NCBI GenBank assembly: GCA_015068985.1
Contig: SVJL01000002.1
Span: 1-64,000, forward strand
DNA from: Oscillospiraceae bacterium
GTDB taxonomy: Bacteria; Bacillota; Clostridia; UMGS1810
DNA length: 64,000 bases
Reading direction: 5' to 3'
In this document: positions 42,203 to 50,063 of the stretch, piece by piece
Layout: each line of letters begins with the position of its first letter
How positions within the stretch are numbered: position 1 is the stretch's first letter
The notes under the pieces: model-generated
Seen by the model: only the letters and a program-made list of their open reading frames with translations
Database searches by the model: none
Told to the model about the DNA's origin: nothing
Made by a program: the position numbers and the translations under genes

Positions 42203-43873
42203 CTATTCGGAATATATCTTCCCATCTTTGATGGTGATTGTCATATCGCTCATTTCAAGTGCACATTCCTTGTGGGAAATGATGATGCAGGTGCGGTCTT
42301 TGAGGTCTCTGATGTTTTGTAGCATCTGTTTTTCGGTTGTTTCATCAAGGGCAGATGTGGCTTCATCAAGCAGCAGTATGGGAGCACCCGAGCATATTGC
42401 CCTTGCAACTGCAAGACGTTGAAGCTGTCCTTCAGAAAGTCCTGCCCCACCTTCGCCAAGCTTTGAATCGAAGCCATCGGGCAGCTCGGCAATCACATCA
42501 TATATGCACGCAATTTTTGCTGCCTCGCATATTTGTTCATTGGTGGCGGAATCTGACATAAAGCTGATGTTGTCACGAATTGTGCCCGAGAGTATCATAT
42601 TGCCCTGAGGCACATATGCAAAGAGAGGTCTCAGGGATGCATCGGCAAGGTAGCTTGAACCGTCTGTGCAATTTACGTTCACGTTTCCGGAGTTCGGTTC
42701 GAGTATGCCAAGCATAAGCTTCATAAGTGTGCTCTTTCCTATGCCGGAAATTCCGGAAATTGCAACGAGCGAATTTTTTGGTATGGATACCGAGGCAGAA
42801 CTTAAAATTGCTTCGTTGCCGTAAGCGAAAGAAACATTATTCACAAAAATTTCTTTCATATTATTATATATGCTTTCACAATCGATATCAGAATATCTTC
42901 TTTCTTCGTCGGGGAGATTTTCTATTTCTATAACTCTCTCTGCCGATGCTATCATTGCATAAACCTGAGGAATAACAGATGCAAGCTCTTTGAAAGGAGT
43001 CTGAACCTGACCGACCAACTGAACAATTGCGGTAAAGGTGCCAACTGTCATGAGGCCAACAGATATTTTGTAGGCACACCAGCCAACGGCAAAATAGTAG
43101 CCAATGGTGAGAGATACAAAAAAGAGAATGTTGGCTATGATGCTTAAGTATCCTCTTTTCATAATAACTTTCATATGACTTTTTTGAAGAGATTTTGCAA
43201 TTGATATGATGCGGTCGTATACGCCAAAGGATTTTATGACAAGAATGTTTTGCATGGATTCCAGCATAAACGACTGGGTTTTGCCCTGACGGTTCTGGCA
43301 CTCCTTATGAAGGGGTTTTACCTTTTTGCTGTAGATTCTGGCAACTATCATCACAAAGGGGCCCACAATAAGGAAAATCAGAGCAAAGCTCGGATCAAGA
43401 ATATAGAGGGCACCAAAGCCAAGAACAATTCGCGAAAGAAACGATACCACATTAGGCACAATCGACATTACATTGGTTGTTATTATGCCAACGTCGCCGT
43501 TAAGACGGTTAAGAAGCTCACCGGAATGAAAGGCAGAGAGTGACGACCATTTTTTTTGCATAATTGCAGAAAAGATGCCACGCTGCAATTTGTTTTTGAG
43601 GGTGGTTTCTGTGTGGAGGTGGATTAGCGTGTAGGCTATTTGCAATGCAAGCTGCAAGCCTACAAGAAGTGCAAGGCTTTTTACAGCTCCCCAGATTTGT
43701 CCGCCCGATGTGGCAACATCAAGGAGTTCTTTTGAAACAAGAGCAAAACGTACGGATATGTAGGACACGCCAACAGCACAAAGGGAAAGAATTATTATTC
43801 TCCACAGGGCAAAGCGTGTGTTTTTGAAAATCCATCTGAGCGATTTGGGATTTTTAGTTTTAATGGTTATCAC
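42203..43873 (-). CDS. ABC exporter, fused permease-ATPase (peptide export type)
   Basis: The 556-residue half-transporter has an N-terminal six-helix membrane domain (about 20-310) and a C-terminal ATPase with Walker A GISGIGKST (374-382), the signature LSEGQLQRL and Walker B ILLLDEATSALD. There is no C39 leader-peptidase domain, so any leader removal must come from another protein. GGAGGTGAT precedes the frame; the only standard start, GTG at 43873, overlaps it, while an ATT at 43862-43864 has ideal spacing. It lies between the PqqD/peptidase pair and the secreted protein, consistent with exporting the peptide. Confidence 0.9.
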   Translation of the reverse strand: MITIKTKNPKSLRWIFKNTRFALWRIIILSLCAVGVSYISVRFALVSKELLDVATSGGQIWGAVKSLALLVGLQLALQIAYTLIHLHTETTLKNKLQRGIFSAIMQKKWSSLSAFHSGELLNRLNGDVGIITTNVMSIVPNVVSFLSRIVLGFGALYILDPSFALIFLIVGPFVMIVARIYSKKVKPLHKECQNRQGKTQSFMLESMQNILVIKSFGVYDRIISIAKSLQKSHMKVIMKRGYLSIIANILFFVSLTIGYYFAVGWCAYKISVGLMTVGTFTAIVQLVGQVQTPFKELASVIPQVYAMIASAERVIEIENLPDEERRYSDIDCESIYNNMKEIFVNNVSFAYGNEAILSSASVSIPKNSLVAISGISGIGKSTLMKLMLGILEPNSGNVNVNCTDGSSYLADASLRPLFAYVPQGNMILSGTIRDNISFMSDSATNEQICEAAKIACIYDVIAELPDGFDSKLGEGGAGLSEGQLQRLAVARAICSGAPILLLDEATSALDETTEKQMLQNIRDLKDRTCIIISHKECALEMSDMTITIKDGKIYSE

Positions 43874-43890
43874 CTCCCGGGTTGTGATAT

Positions 43891-44123
43891 TTATAAATTA
43901 TTGTTTATTGCTGAAAGCAATAAACAATAATTAGCTAAATTTGCCTTGCGGCAAGCTAAATTGACCATAGGTCAGCTAAATTGCCCTCGGCAGCTAAATT
44001 GTGCTTCGCACAGCTAATAGGCAAATTTTATTTAGCTGCACTTTAGTGCTATTTAGCTATTGAGCATAGCGAAATAATTTAGCTTTGAGCGTTAGCTCAA
44101 AATTTAGCTAAACAATAAATTTA
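43891..44123. repeat. TIR-bounded mini-hairpin array
   Basis: The ends match the TAAATTATTGTTTA family. Between them, AGCTAAATT is repeated, each time followed by a different short hairpin: GCCTTGCGGC, GACCATAGGTC, GCCCTCGGC and GTGCTTCGCAC. The second half (about 44030-44108) carries the inverse word AATTTAGCT or TTTAGCT between hairpins such as GCACTTTAGTGC. The 286-bp gap between the ABC gene and the peptidase has no ORF. Confidence 0.85.
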
Positions 44124-44159
44124 TCAAACACAAAATATAGCATTAATATGACATAAACC

Positions 44160-44633
44160 TTATTTTTTCAAAAGGTAAGCACGCAATTTTGCAAGTGCTC
44201 CCAAAACCTTACCCATTGGGCGGCGAAGAGGGAAAAACCACACCCATAGGCGGGAATAAACAACATACCACCAGGTGCGGGTTGAATTCATCTTGTCAAA
44301 ACGTTCAAAAGCCACCATTTTGCCTATGCAGCAATCTGTGCTGATACCGCATTCTTTAACAGTTTCATTATCGCCTGCAATAACCAAAGAATCGCCCTTT
44401 ACTTTCAGAATCCGGTGAAACACATATCTCCCGTTTGGTCGGCGATAGAGAACAACGTCATACTTTTTGCAGAGTTCACATTTATCTATAATGACATTGT
44501 CTGTGCAATCACGAAGAAGCGGATACATACTCATTCCAGTGACTGTAAGCTTCACTTTCTTGCCATCGTCGAGACTATCTTTGATAAATGGCGCTATTTC
44601 GTTTATGCTTGGTCGAATTTTATTTGCCAACAT
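44160..44633 (-). CDS. S24/S26-type peptidase with Ser-His dyad
   Basis: The 157-residue protein has the S26 nucleophile box GMSMYPLL (serine 35) and the second conserved block YVFHRI with His73 where bacterial signal peptidases have lysine. That Ser-His pattern is the SipW/ER type. GDN (about 87-89) completes the core. A single hydrophobic segment near the C-terminus (about 120-135) may anchor it. The ATG at 44633 follows GGAG; the TTG before it is rejected. It is 6 bp downstream of the PqqD-like gene. Such proteases accompany PqqD and HprK-like genes in peptide clusters and may trim the peptide. Confidence 0.78.
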   Translation of the reverse strand: MLANKIRPSINEIAPFIKDSLDDGKKVKLTVTGMSMYPLLRDCTDNVIIDKCELCKKYDVVLYRRPNGRYVFHRILKVKGDSLVIAGDNETVKECGISTDCCIGKMVAFERFDKMNSTRTWWYVVYSRLWVWFFPLRRPMGKVLGALAKLRAYLLKK

Positions 44634-44639
44634 CAAAAA

Positions 44640-44906
44640 TTACTCCAAAATATTATTTTCTTTTAAAAGTGATACAAACTGAGCCACATCAGCTGCAAAC
44701 TCTTCGTCGGATGCACCCTCATATTCAGATTTCAGGCAATCAACAAGCTGCTGCTCAGTTTTGTGTTCGCTAAGGCAGTTCCACAAAAAGGCACCGGTCT
44801 CATTGATGGTTATCATAAGGCTGAAATCCACAAGGTCCTCTCCCACCGGCACAACAACGTAGCTTCCGGCAATTTCTTTTAAAATAAAACCTTCTCTTAT
44901 TTTCAT
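44640..44906 (-). CDS. PqqD-like peptide-binding protein
   Basis: The 88-residue protein fits the PqqD fold: an N-terminal beta pair (KIREGFILKEIAGSYVVVPVG), the conserved NETGAFLWNCL segment (about 35-45) and a winged-helix-like end with VSLLKENNIL. PqqD proteins are RiPP recognition elements that bind precursor leaders and pass them to modifying enzymes. It is coupled to the S26-like peptidase. Its likely partner here is the 61-residue peptide. No radical SAM enzyme is in the window. Confidence 0.85.
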   Translation of the reverse strand: MKIREGFILKEIAGSYVVVPVGEDLVDFSLMITINETGAFLWNCLSEHKTEQQLVDCLKSEYEGASDEEFAADVAQFVSLLKENNILE

Positions 44907-44991
44907 AGCGTTTTTTCCTTTCTACTATTATATATTCCTGCAGGAACAGATACCCACCCCTGCCGTTACGGGCCGATGTGGGCATCGACTC

Positions 44992-46029
44992 CTACTTTAT
45001 ATCAACACTGACAACTAATGGTATGTCCATTTTATTCAAATCACGCTGGCGAAGCTTTGATGAACGAACGGTCTTTTTGAGCGAAAGTGCCGATTCATTA
45101 AAGGCAAAAGCTTCCACCGCTTCATAAAAGGTGAGATATTTAATGTCGGTTGCACGTTCGAGATTGCCCGACACTTCAAAAAGCTCCGCCAGTGCGGTTA
45201 TACGCATCACGGCCTCTGCCACGCAAAAGGCAACCTCACGAAAAAAGCTTCGATAACCCGACTTGTGTTTGATTGAAGAGGCAAATTCCAAAATGGTCTT
45301 CTTTTGGCAATCACGCTTCAGATTCACAATGAAGCTATGAGCATTGCCATCAAAACGAGCCGGAGGGATGCCGTTATTTTCAAGTGCTTTTATTACAGAT
45401 TTATATGATGCTTTTGCCTGCTTCAACTTTTTGGCAGGCTGCAAAGCCGGATGTTTTATTTGTGTCAACGACATAAATTCGTCGCCCAAAAGCTTTGTCA
45501 TAACATCTGCAATTTCTGTGCTGCAAAACACCGAATTGAAGCAACTGCAAAACGGGGATGAAGCGTGGATGCCACACATGAGAAGCAAGTTGTTCATCAC
45601 ATCACAAAACAGAGATGCTTCAAGAGGATAGGGAACCGATTTGAAAACGTATTCTGTTATATTAACGCTTGGGTGCTCGCATTTGCTGTTTAACGCAGGG
45701 AGCGGCAACCATACACCATCCAGAGGTGAGGCTGAAACAAGCATCGGTTTTCTGCCATCGTGCATACTCCAGCGAATACGCATGGCACGCATACATTTGA
45801 GTTCCTCTGTGATAAGCATTGCAGCAACCTTGACAAGCGACATATACGGCGGATTGATTTTGCCATCATCAGGCTCCAATTTTGAAACACGCTCGAGCCT
45901 GCGGTCAACCAAGTATGTCTCTTTGTGGCAGCCATAATCTTCAAAGGCAAAGTCGTCGGCATCAAGAACGGTTATTATGATTTTGTTGCAATTGCCGCTT
46001 TTGTCGGCAGAAGATGCATAACCTATCAT
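44992..46029 (-). CDS. Unrecognised 345-residue protein at the head of the peptide locus
   Basis: I do not recognise this family. The ATG at 46029 (MIGYASS) has GGAG ten bases upstream; a GTG two codons earlier is also possible. The protein looks soluble and mixed alpha/beta. It has a Cys-containing middle (CSCFNSVFC, about 160-168), a basic helical stretch (about 200-225) and a helix-rich C-terminal half. No signal peptide, nucleotide-binding loop or nuclease motif is visible. It precedes the PqqD-like gene by about 85 bp of repeat-derived sequence, and the two may or may not share a transcript. Confidence 0.65.
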   Translation of the reverse strand: MIGYASSADKSGNCNKIIITVLDADDFAFEDYGCHKETYLVDRRLERVSKLEPDDGKINPPYMSLVKVAAMLITEELKCMRAMRIRWSMHDGRKPMLVSASPLDGVWLPLPALNSKCEHPSVNITEYVFKSVPYPLEASLFCDVMNNLLLMCGIHASSPFCSCFNSVFCSTEIADVMTKLLGDEFMSLTQIKHPALQPAKKLKQAKASYKSVIKALENNGIPPARFDGNAHSFIVNLKRDCQKKTILEFASSIKHKSGYRSFFREVAFCVAEAVMRITALAELFEVSGNLERATDIKYLTFYEAVEAFAFNESALSLKKTVRSSKLRQRDLNKMDIPLVVSVDIK

Positions 46030-46130
46030 CGCCACACTTCTCCTTAATTAACATTAAGAACATTGTATCATCAACGGTTCATAAAAGCAAGAGTAAATTT
46101 TAGTTGGATATTGGAGGATTATTAGAACTA

Positions 46131-46379
46131 TTATAAATTATTGTTTAGAAGTGAGCCTTCCCCTCGAGGGGAAGGGGGACCGCGTTAGCGTGACGGAAGG
46201 AGAGATTACGAATTAACAGGGTTTTAATTTCTCTCTCTCAGTCACTTCGTGACAGCTCCCTCATCAGAGGGAGCCATTCGGAACGAGCAAGCCCGTATAC
46301 ATTCACAAACTCTGCGGGCGATTCGTGAATCGCCCCTACAAATCCAATAATTCAAACAGTGCTCTAAACAATAATTTAT
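46131..46379. repeat. TIR-bounded intergenic element 4
   Basis: TTATAAATTATTGTTTA (46131-46147) is the inverse of TAAACAATAATTTAT (46365-46379). It shares most of its interior with element 47432-47771 (GTGACGGAAGGAGAGATTA, CACTTCGTGACAGCTCCCTC, GAGCAAGCCCGTATACATTC). It fills the 390-bp gap before the yraN stop, and I see nothing else there. Confidence 0.85.
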
Positions 46380-46418
46380 CTTATTATTAAAGTTTAAGTT
46401 CAAATTACTCTCTTTTGG

Positions 46419-46790
46419 CTAAACATCAAAAGCATTTTTAATAACATTGATTTCGGAAACTGCAAAGCCGCCGGGCATCATTTCGCCATACACTTCCACA
46501 ACATCGAAGCGAAACCGGCTATACTGAGGATGAGAAACAATGTAGCTCTCGGCTCCCAAAACCATCTTATGCTGTTTTGCCCCGTTAACCCATTCTCCCC
46601 CGCTTCCAAATTCTTTGTTTTTGCGGGTTTTGACTTCAACAAAGCAAAGGCAACCGTCGTTTTCGGCTATAATGTCTATTTCGGCAATTTTTGTTTTATA
46701 ATTTCTGCAAATAATTCTATAGCCATTTTGCTCGAGATGCTTTGCAGCATACATTTCTCCAAATTTGCCCGATATATTTTTGGCTATCAT
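46419..46790 (-). CDS. yraN: YraN/UPF0102 family endonuclease-like protein
   Basis: The ATG at 46790 overlaps the rnhB stop as ATGA, so it is coupled; the longer frame is rejected. The 123-residue protein has the PD-(D/E)xK-like core of the family: GEMYAAKHLEQNGY (about 10-23), EIDIIAENDGCLCFVEVKTR (about 36-55, with E, D, E and K at catalytic spacing) and an RFRFDVV strand. Its cell function is not established. Its place after rnhB is conserved in many bacteria. Confidence 0.9.
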   Translation of the reverse strand: MIAKNISGKFGEMYAAKHLEQNGYRIICRNYKTKIAEIDIIAENDGCLCFVEVKTRKNKEFGSGGEWVNGAKQHKMVLGAESYIVSHPQYSRFRFDVVEVYGEMMPGGFAVSEINVIKNAFDV

Positions 46791-47398
46791 TTTACGTGCT
46801 CCCTCACTCCACCAAAGGTCAGGCGGTGAATTGGGCAAGGGCCGTATTTGGCAATTGCCTCAAGGTGAGCCTTGGTGCCATAGCCTTTGTGAGCGGCAAA
46901 GCCATACTCGGGATAAAGCTTATCTGCCTCTTCGATATAGCGGTCTCTTGCAACCTTTGCAAGAATGGATGCAGCGGCAATAGAAAAGCTAAGGCTATCA
47001 CCCTTGACAATGGTCTCGTGGGGTATTTCGATTCCCTTTGATCGATTTCCGTCTATGAGACAATAGTCCGGCGGCGGATTGAGTCCGTTTATGGCTCCCT
47101 GAAACGCCCGGTAGGTTGCTTCGAGAATATTAATCTCATCAATTACTTTTTCATCAACAGAATATATACACCAAGCTCTTGCTTTTGAAATTATTTCATC
47201 ATAGAGTGCATCTCTCTTTTTTGGAGTGAGCTTTTTGGAATCGTTAACCCCTTCAATATATACACCCTCATCAAATATGACGGCAGCGGCATAAACCGCA
47301 CCGGCAAGTGGCCCTCTGCCTGCTTCATCTACTCCGGCTATGAGATTGTAGCCCTTTGTACGGCATTTATTTTCATATTCAAAAAATTCATTATTCAT
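46787..47398 (-). CDS. rnhB: Ribonuclease HII
   Basis: RNase HII cleaves RNA in RNA-DNA hybrids and at single ribonucleotides in DNA. The 203-residue protein has GVDEAGRGPLAG (about 22-33) with the DE catalytic pair, VNDSKKL (about 52-58) and a later aspartate in LIDGNRS. It sits between rbgA and yraN, with repeat element 47432-47771 inserted before it. The standard length supports a complete gene. Confidence 0.96.
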   Translation of the reverse strand: MNNEFFEYENKCRTKGYNLIAGVDEAGRGPLAGAVYAAAVIFDEGVYIEGVNDSKKLTPKKRDALYDEIISKARAWCIYSVDEKVIDEINILEATYRAFQGAINGLNPPPDYCLIDGNRSKGIEIPHETIVKGDSLSFSIAAASILAKVARDRYIEEADKLYPEYGFAAHKGYGTKAHLEAIAKYGPCPIHRLTFGGVREHVK

Positions 47399-47431
47399 AT
47401 TTTTATCTTCCCGTGATTTTATTTTTGTTTG

Positions 47432-47771
47432 TTATAAATTATTGTTTAGAAGTGAGCCTTCCTCTGACGAGGAAGGTGGCACGCGTTAGCGTGACGGAAG
47501 GAGAGATTACGAATTAACAGGGTTTTAATTTCTCTCCCTCAGTCACTTCGTGACAGCTCCCTCATCAGAGGGAGCCATTCGGAATGAGCAAGCCCGTATA
47601 CATTCATAACCTCTGCGGGCGGATGTGGGCATCCGCCCCTACAACGTACAATTTAAATTCATCAATTGTAGGGTTCGGCGATTCTCGACGAACCGCTTTT
47701 CGGCACATCCTAAAGGCTATGCCCTACACCGCATTTACAATGTTTCATCTCACCTATAAACAACAATTTAT
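47432..47771. repeat. TIR-bounded intergenic element 5
   Basis: TTATAAATTATTGTTTA (47432-47448) is the inverse of TAAACAACAATTTAT (47757-47771, one change). The 340-bp interior has the same first 160 bp as element 4, then GCGGATGTGGGCATCCGC as in element 2 and two further palindromic modules. It fills the 394-bp rbgA-rnhB gap. Confidence 0.85.
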
Positions 47772-47792
47772 CTTTCAATTAAAGTTTTCTGT

Positions 47793-48638
47793 TTACGGTT
47801 TTTCCAATGTGATATTACCAAGGCGTGCACCTCGAAATTCATCAAGAAGAATGTGAGCGGCACGCTCGGTATCTATCTCACCGCCGGATACAACAAAGCC
47901 ACGCTTTTTGCCGAGAAGCTCCAAAAGTTCATATCCCTCAAGGGTGTCGAAATCAGTCATTTTGTATCTTGCAGACAAAGATTCAGGATAGTTGTTTTTG
48001 AGAAAAACAAGCAAATGACAGGCAAGCTCTTCAACATCCATTATCTCGTCTTTAACAGCTCCCGTGTAGGCAAGCTTTAAGCCAACATCATCATCATCAA
48101 ATTTGGGCCACAAAATGCCGGGGGTGTCGAGCAGTTCAAAATTATTCTTCAGACGAATCCATTGCTTACCCTTGGTCACGCCGGGGCGGTCACCTGTTAT
48201 GGCACTTTTTTTGCCGGAAAGCTTGTTGATAAAGGATGATTTGCCAACGTTTGGCACACCGCAAACCATAATTTTTATGCTACGGTTAACAATGCCCTTT
48301 TCTTTTTCTCTTTGAATTTTATCTGCCAAAAGCTCCCTGCACTTATCGAACACAAAGTTAAGGTTTTTGCCCGATGTTGAGCTAACCGATGCTGCAGCAA
48401 TACCTTTGGAAACAAAATATTTTTCCCACTCTGAGGTGAGAGAGGTGTCGGCAATGTCGGATTTGTTGAGCAATATGAGGTGAGCCTTATCTCCGACAAG
48501 TTTGTCTATTTCGGGGTTACGGCTGCTAAGGGGCAGGCGTGCATCAACAAGCTCAACCACAACGTCTATGAGGCGGAGATTTTCTTGCATCATACGTATT
48601 GCTTTGGTCATATGACCCGGGAACCATTGTATATTCAT
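47793..48638 (-). CDS. rbgA: Ribosome biogenesis GTPase RbgA/YlqF
   Basis: The 281-residue protein is a circularly permuted GTPase: the G4 motif NKSD (about 58-61) comes before G1 GVPNVGKSS (about 126-134) and G3 DTPG (about 172-175). It acts in late 50S subunit assembly. The N-terminal WFPGHMTKA (5-13) is diagnostic. It keeps the conserved position downstream of lepB and upstream of rnhB. Confidence 0.96.
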   Translation of the reverse strand: MNIQWFPGHMTKAIRMMQENLRLIDVVVELVDARLPLSSRNPEIDKLVGDKAHLILLNKSDIADTSLTSEWEKYFVSKGIAAASVSSTSGKNLNFVFDKCRELLADKIQREKEKGIVNRSIKIMVCGVPNVGKSSFINKLSGKKSAITGDRPGVTKGKQWIRLKNNFELLDTPGILWPKFDDDDVGLKLAYTGAVKDEIMDVEELACHLLVFLKNNYPESLSARYKMTDFDTLEGYELLELLGKKRGFVVSGGEIDTERAAHILLDEFRGARLGNITLEKP

Positions 48639-48745
48639 ATTATTCCTCCACTATATCCTACAACAAATATAGGGACCGGCCTCCGCTCTGTACGCATATT
48701 GCAGACAGTCGGGGACGCCTGTCCCTACAAAGTCAATTAAACAAA

Positions 48746-49477
48746 TTAATATAATCCGCCAAACTCAGAAAGAGGCCACCATCTGAAAGATGCCTTTCCA
48801 ATAACGGAATCAACGTGAACCTGACCAACTGCATTGCCGCCAATGTCGTTGCGGCTGTCGTTGGAATGGTTTCGGTTATCACCCATAACAAAAATGTGGT
48901 CTTCTTCTATGAGAAGTCCCTCTTCGCCGCTATTGTCGGATATACGCTGAGCAATGTTGGGAATTGCACTGTTGTATTGACCGTTAGTGGCATAAGGAGC
49001 TGAAGATTCGTAGGTAATATAGTTTTCTTCAATAATTTCCCACTCATCGGTTCCCGCTTTTTTCAGGTGAACATCGCCGTTTGATTCGTCTATCCAGATG
49101 CGGTCGCCCTCGGTTGCAATAACTCTTTTAACATAGGCAACATCGGGGTTAGACTTAGGATTGAAAATGATAATGTCGCCACGCTCGGGGGTGTAGCCTA
49201 TGATGCGGGCAAAAAGACGTTCGTTATTTTGAAGTGTGGGGCACATTGACCTTCCGTCTACTCTGACAACAGTGAACACATAGGTTCTTAAGGTGAGAGC
49301 AATCACGAGAGCCACGGCAATGCACATAATCCAACTGCCGATTTCTTTGAGAACATATTTGGCACCGGAAGCCTTTGCAGCAGTTTCGACAACTTCTTCA
49401 ACAGATGCTGCCTGAGCGGTTTCGGGCTGAATGTTAACAGATTCATTTTCTTTTGACGGTTCAAAATGTTCGCTCAT
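48746..49477 (-). CDS. lepB: Signal peptidase I
   Basis: This membrane peptidase removes Sec signal peptides. The ATG at 49477 has AAAGG nine bases upstream; the frame could open three codons earlier. The 243-residue protein has an acidic N-terminus, one membrane helix (about 49-70), the nucleophile box GRSMCPTL (serine near 78), the lysine in YVKRVIA and GDNRNHSNDSR. An insert around the EIIEENY segment is common in clostridial forms. It follows rplS, as in Bacillus. About 100 bp of repeat-like sequence separates it from rbgA. Confidence 0.95.
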   Translation of the reverse strand: MSEHFEPSKENESVNIQPETAQAASVEEVVETAAKASGAKYVLKEIGSWIMCIAVALVIALTLRTYVFTVVRVDGRSMCPTLQNNERLFARIIGYTPERGDIIIFNPKSNPDVAYVKRVIATEGDRIWIDESNGDVHLKKAGTDEWEIIEENYITYESSAPYATNGQYNSAIPNIAQRISDNSGEEGLLIEEDHIFVMGDNRNHSNDSRNDIGGNAVGQVHVDSVIGKASFRWWPLSEFGGLY

Positions 49478-49564
49478 TTTTATCATCCTTTCAGATTAAG
49501 CAGTGATAGAACAATCGGAAGGTTTTGTGTAAAAACCTTCCGATCAGCATACCTAAATGAAAAA

Positions 49565-49906
49565 TTATTTCTTTTCTTTAACTTTTGTTGCTTTACCAAC
49601 TCTGTCACGGAGGTAGTAGAGTTTAGCTCTTCTAACTTTACCGCGTCTGGTAATTTCGATTTTAGCAATTTTGGGAGAGTTCACAGGGAAGGTTCTTTCA
49701 ACACCTACGCCATAAGAAATACGTCTTACGGTAAATGTTTCCTGAATGCCACCGTGCTTTTTGCAGATAACAGTGCCTTCAAAAACCTGGATTCTTTCTC
49801 TGTTACCTTCTTTGATTTTAACGTGAACTTTGATGGTGTCACCAACGTTAAACTGGGGAAGGTCGGTTCTGATCTGATCGCTTGTTAAGCTTTCGATAAT
49901 GTTCAT
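49565..49906 (-). CDS. rplS: 50S ribosomal protein L19
   Basis: The 113-residue protein has the conserved [13 protein letters not shown] (about 22-34), [14 protein letters not shown] (about 61-74) and [16 protein letters not shown] (about 88-103) segments of L19, at the 30S-50S interface. Length and ends are standard. Its own promoter and a leader of about 90 bases precede it, suggesting separate autogenous control. Confidence 0.97.
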   Translation of the reverse strand: MNIIESLTSDQIRTDLPQFNVGDTIKVHVKIKEGNRERIQVFEGTVICKKHGGIQETFTVRRISYGVGVERTFPVNSPKIAKIEITRRGKVRRAKLYYLRDRVGKATKVKEKK

Positions 49907-50028
49907 TATATTTTTCTCCTCTCTTAAAGACGTTCTTGCAAACTATATAGTAAGGTTTAAAAACCCGAATCCGCAGAGGACCGCCCATATACGATATACA
50001 TCTTATCACAAATAATTTGCAAATGCAA
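49907..50028 (-). promoter_or_regulatory. rplS promoter and possible autoregulatory leader
   Basis: The minus strand has TTGCAT (50023-50028), a 17-bp spacer and TAAGAT (50000-50005). The leader that follows is GC-richer than its surroundings. L19 leaders with autoregulatory structure are known in Firmicutes, but I cannot confirm the motif by eye. Confidence 0.45.
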
Positions 50029-50063
50029 GTATTTTTTTATATTTTTTGTATTTTTGTGAAATC

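Noticed and set aside
43891-44123. CRISPR array
   Set aside because: The 9-base word and short hairpins have irregular spacing, the word inverts half-way and there are no cas genes.
39967-44906. Complete lasso-peptide cluster
   Set aside because: No asparagine-synthetase-like cyclase and no transglutaminase-like leader protease are present in the window.
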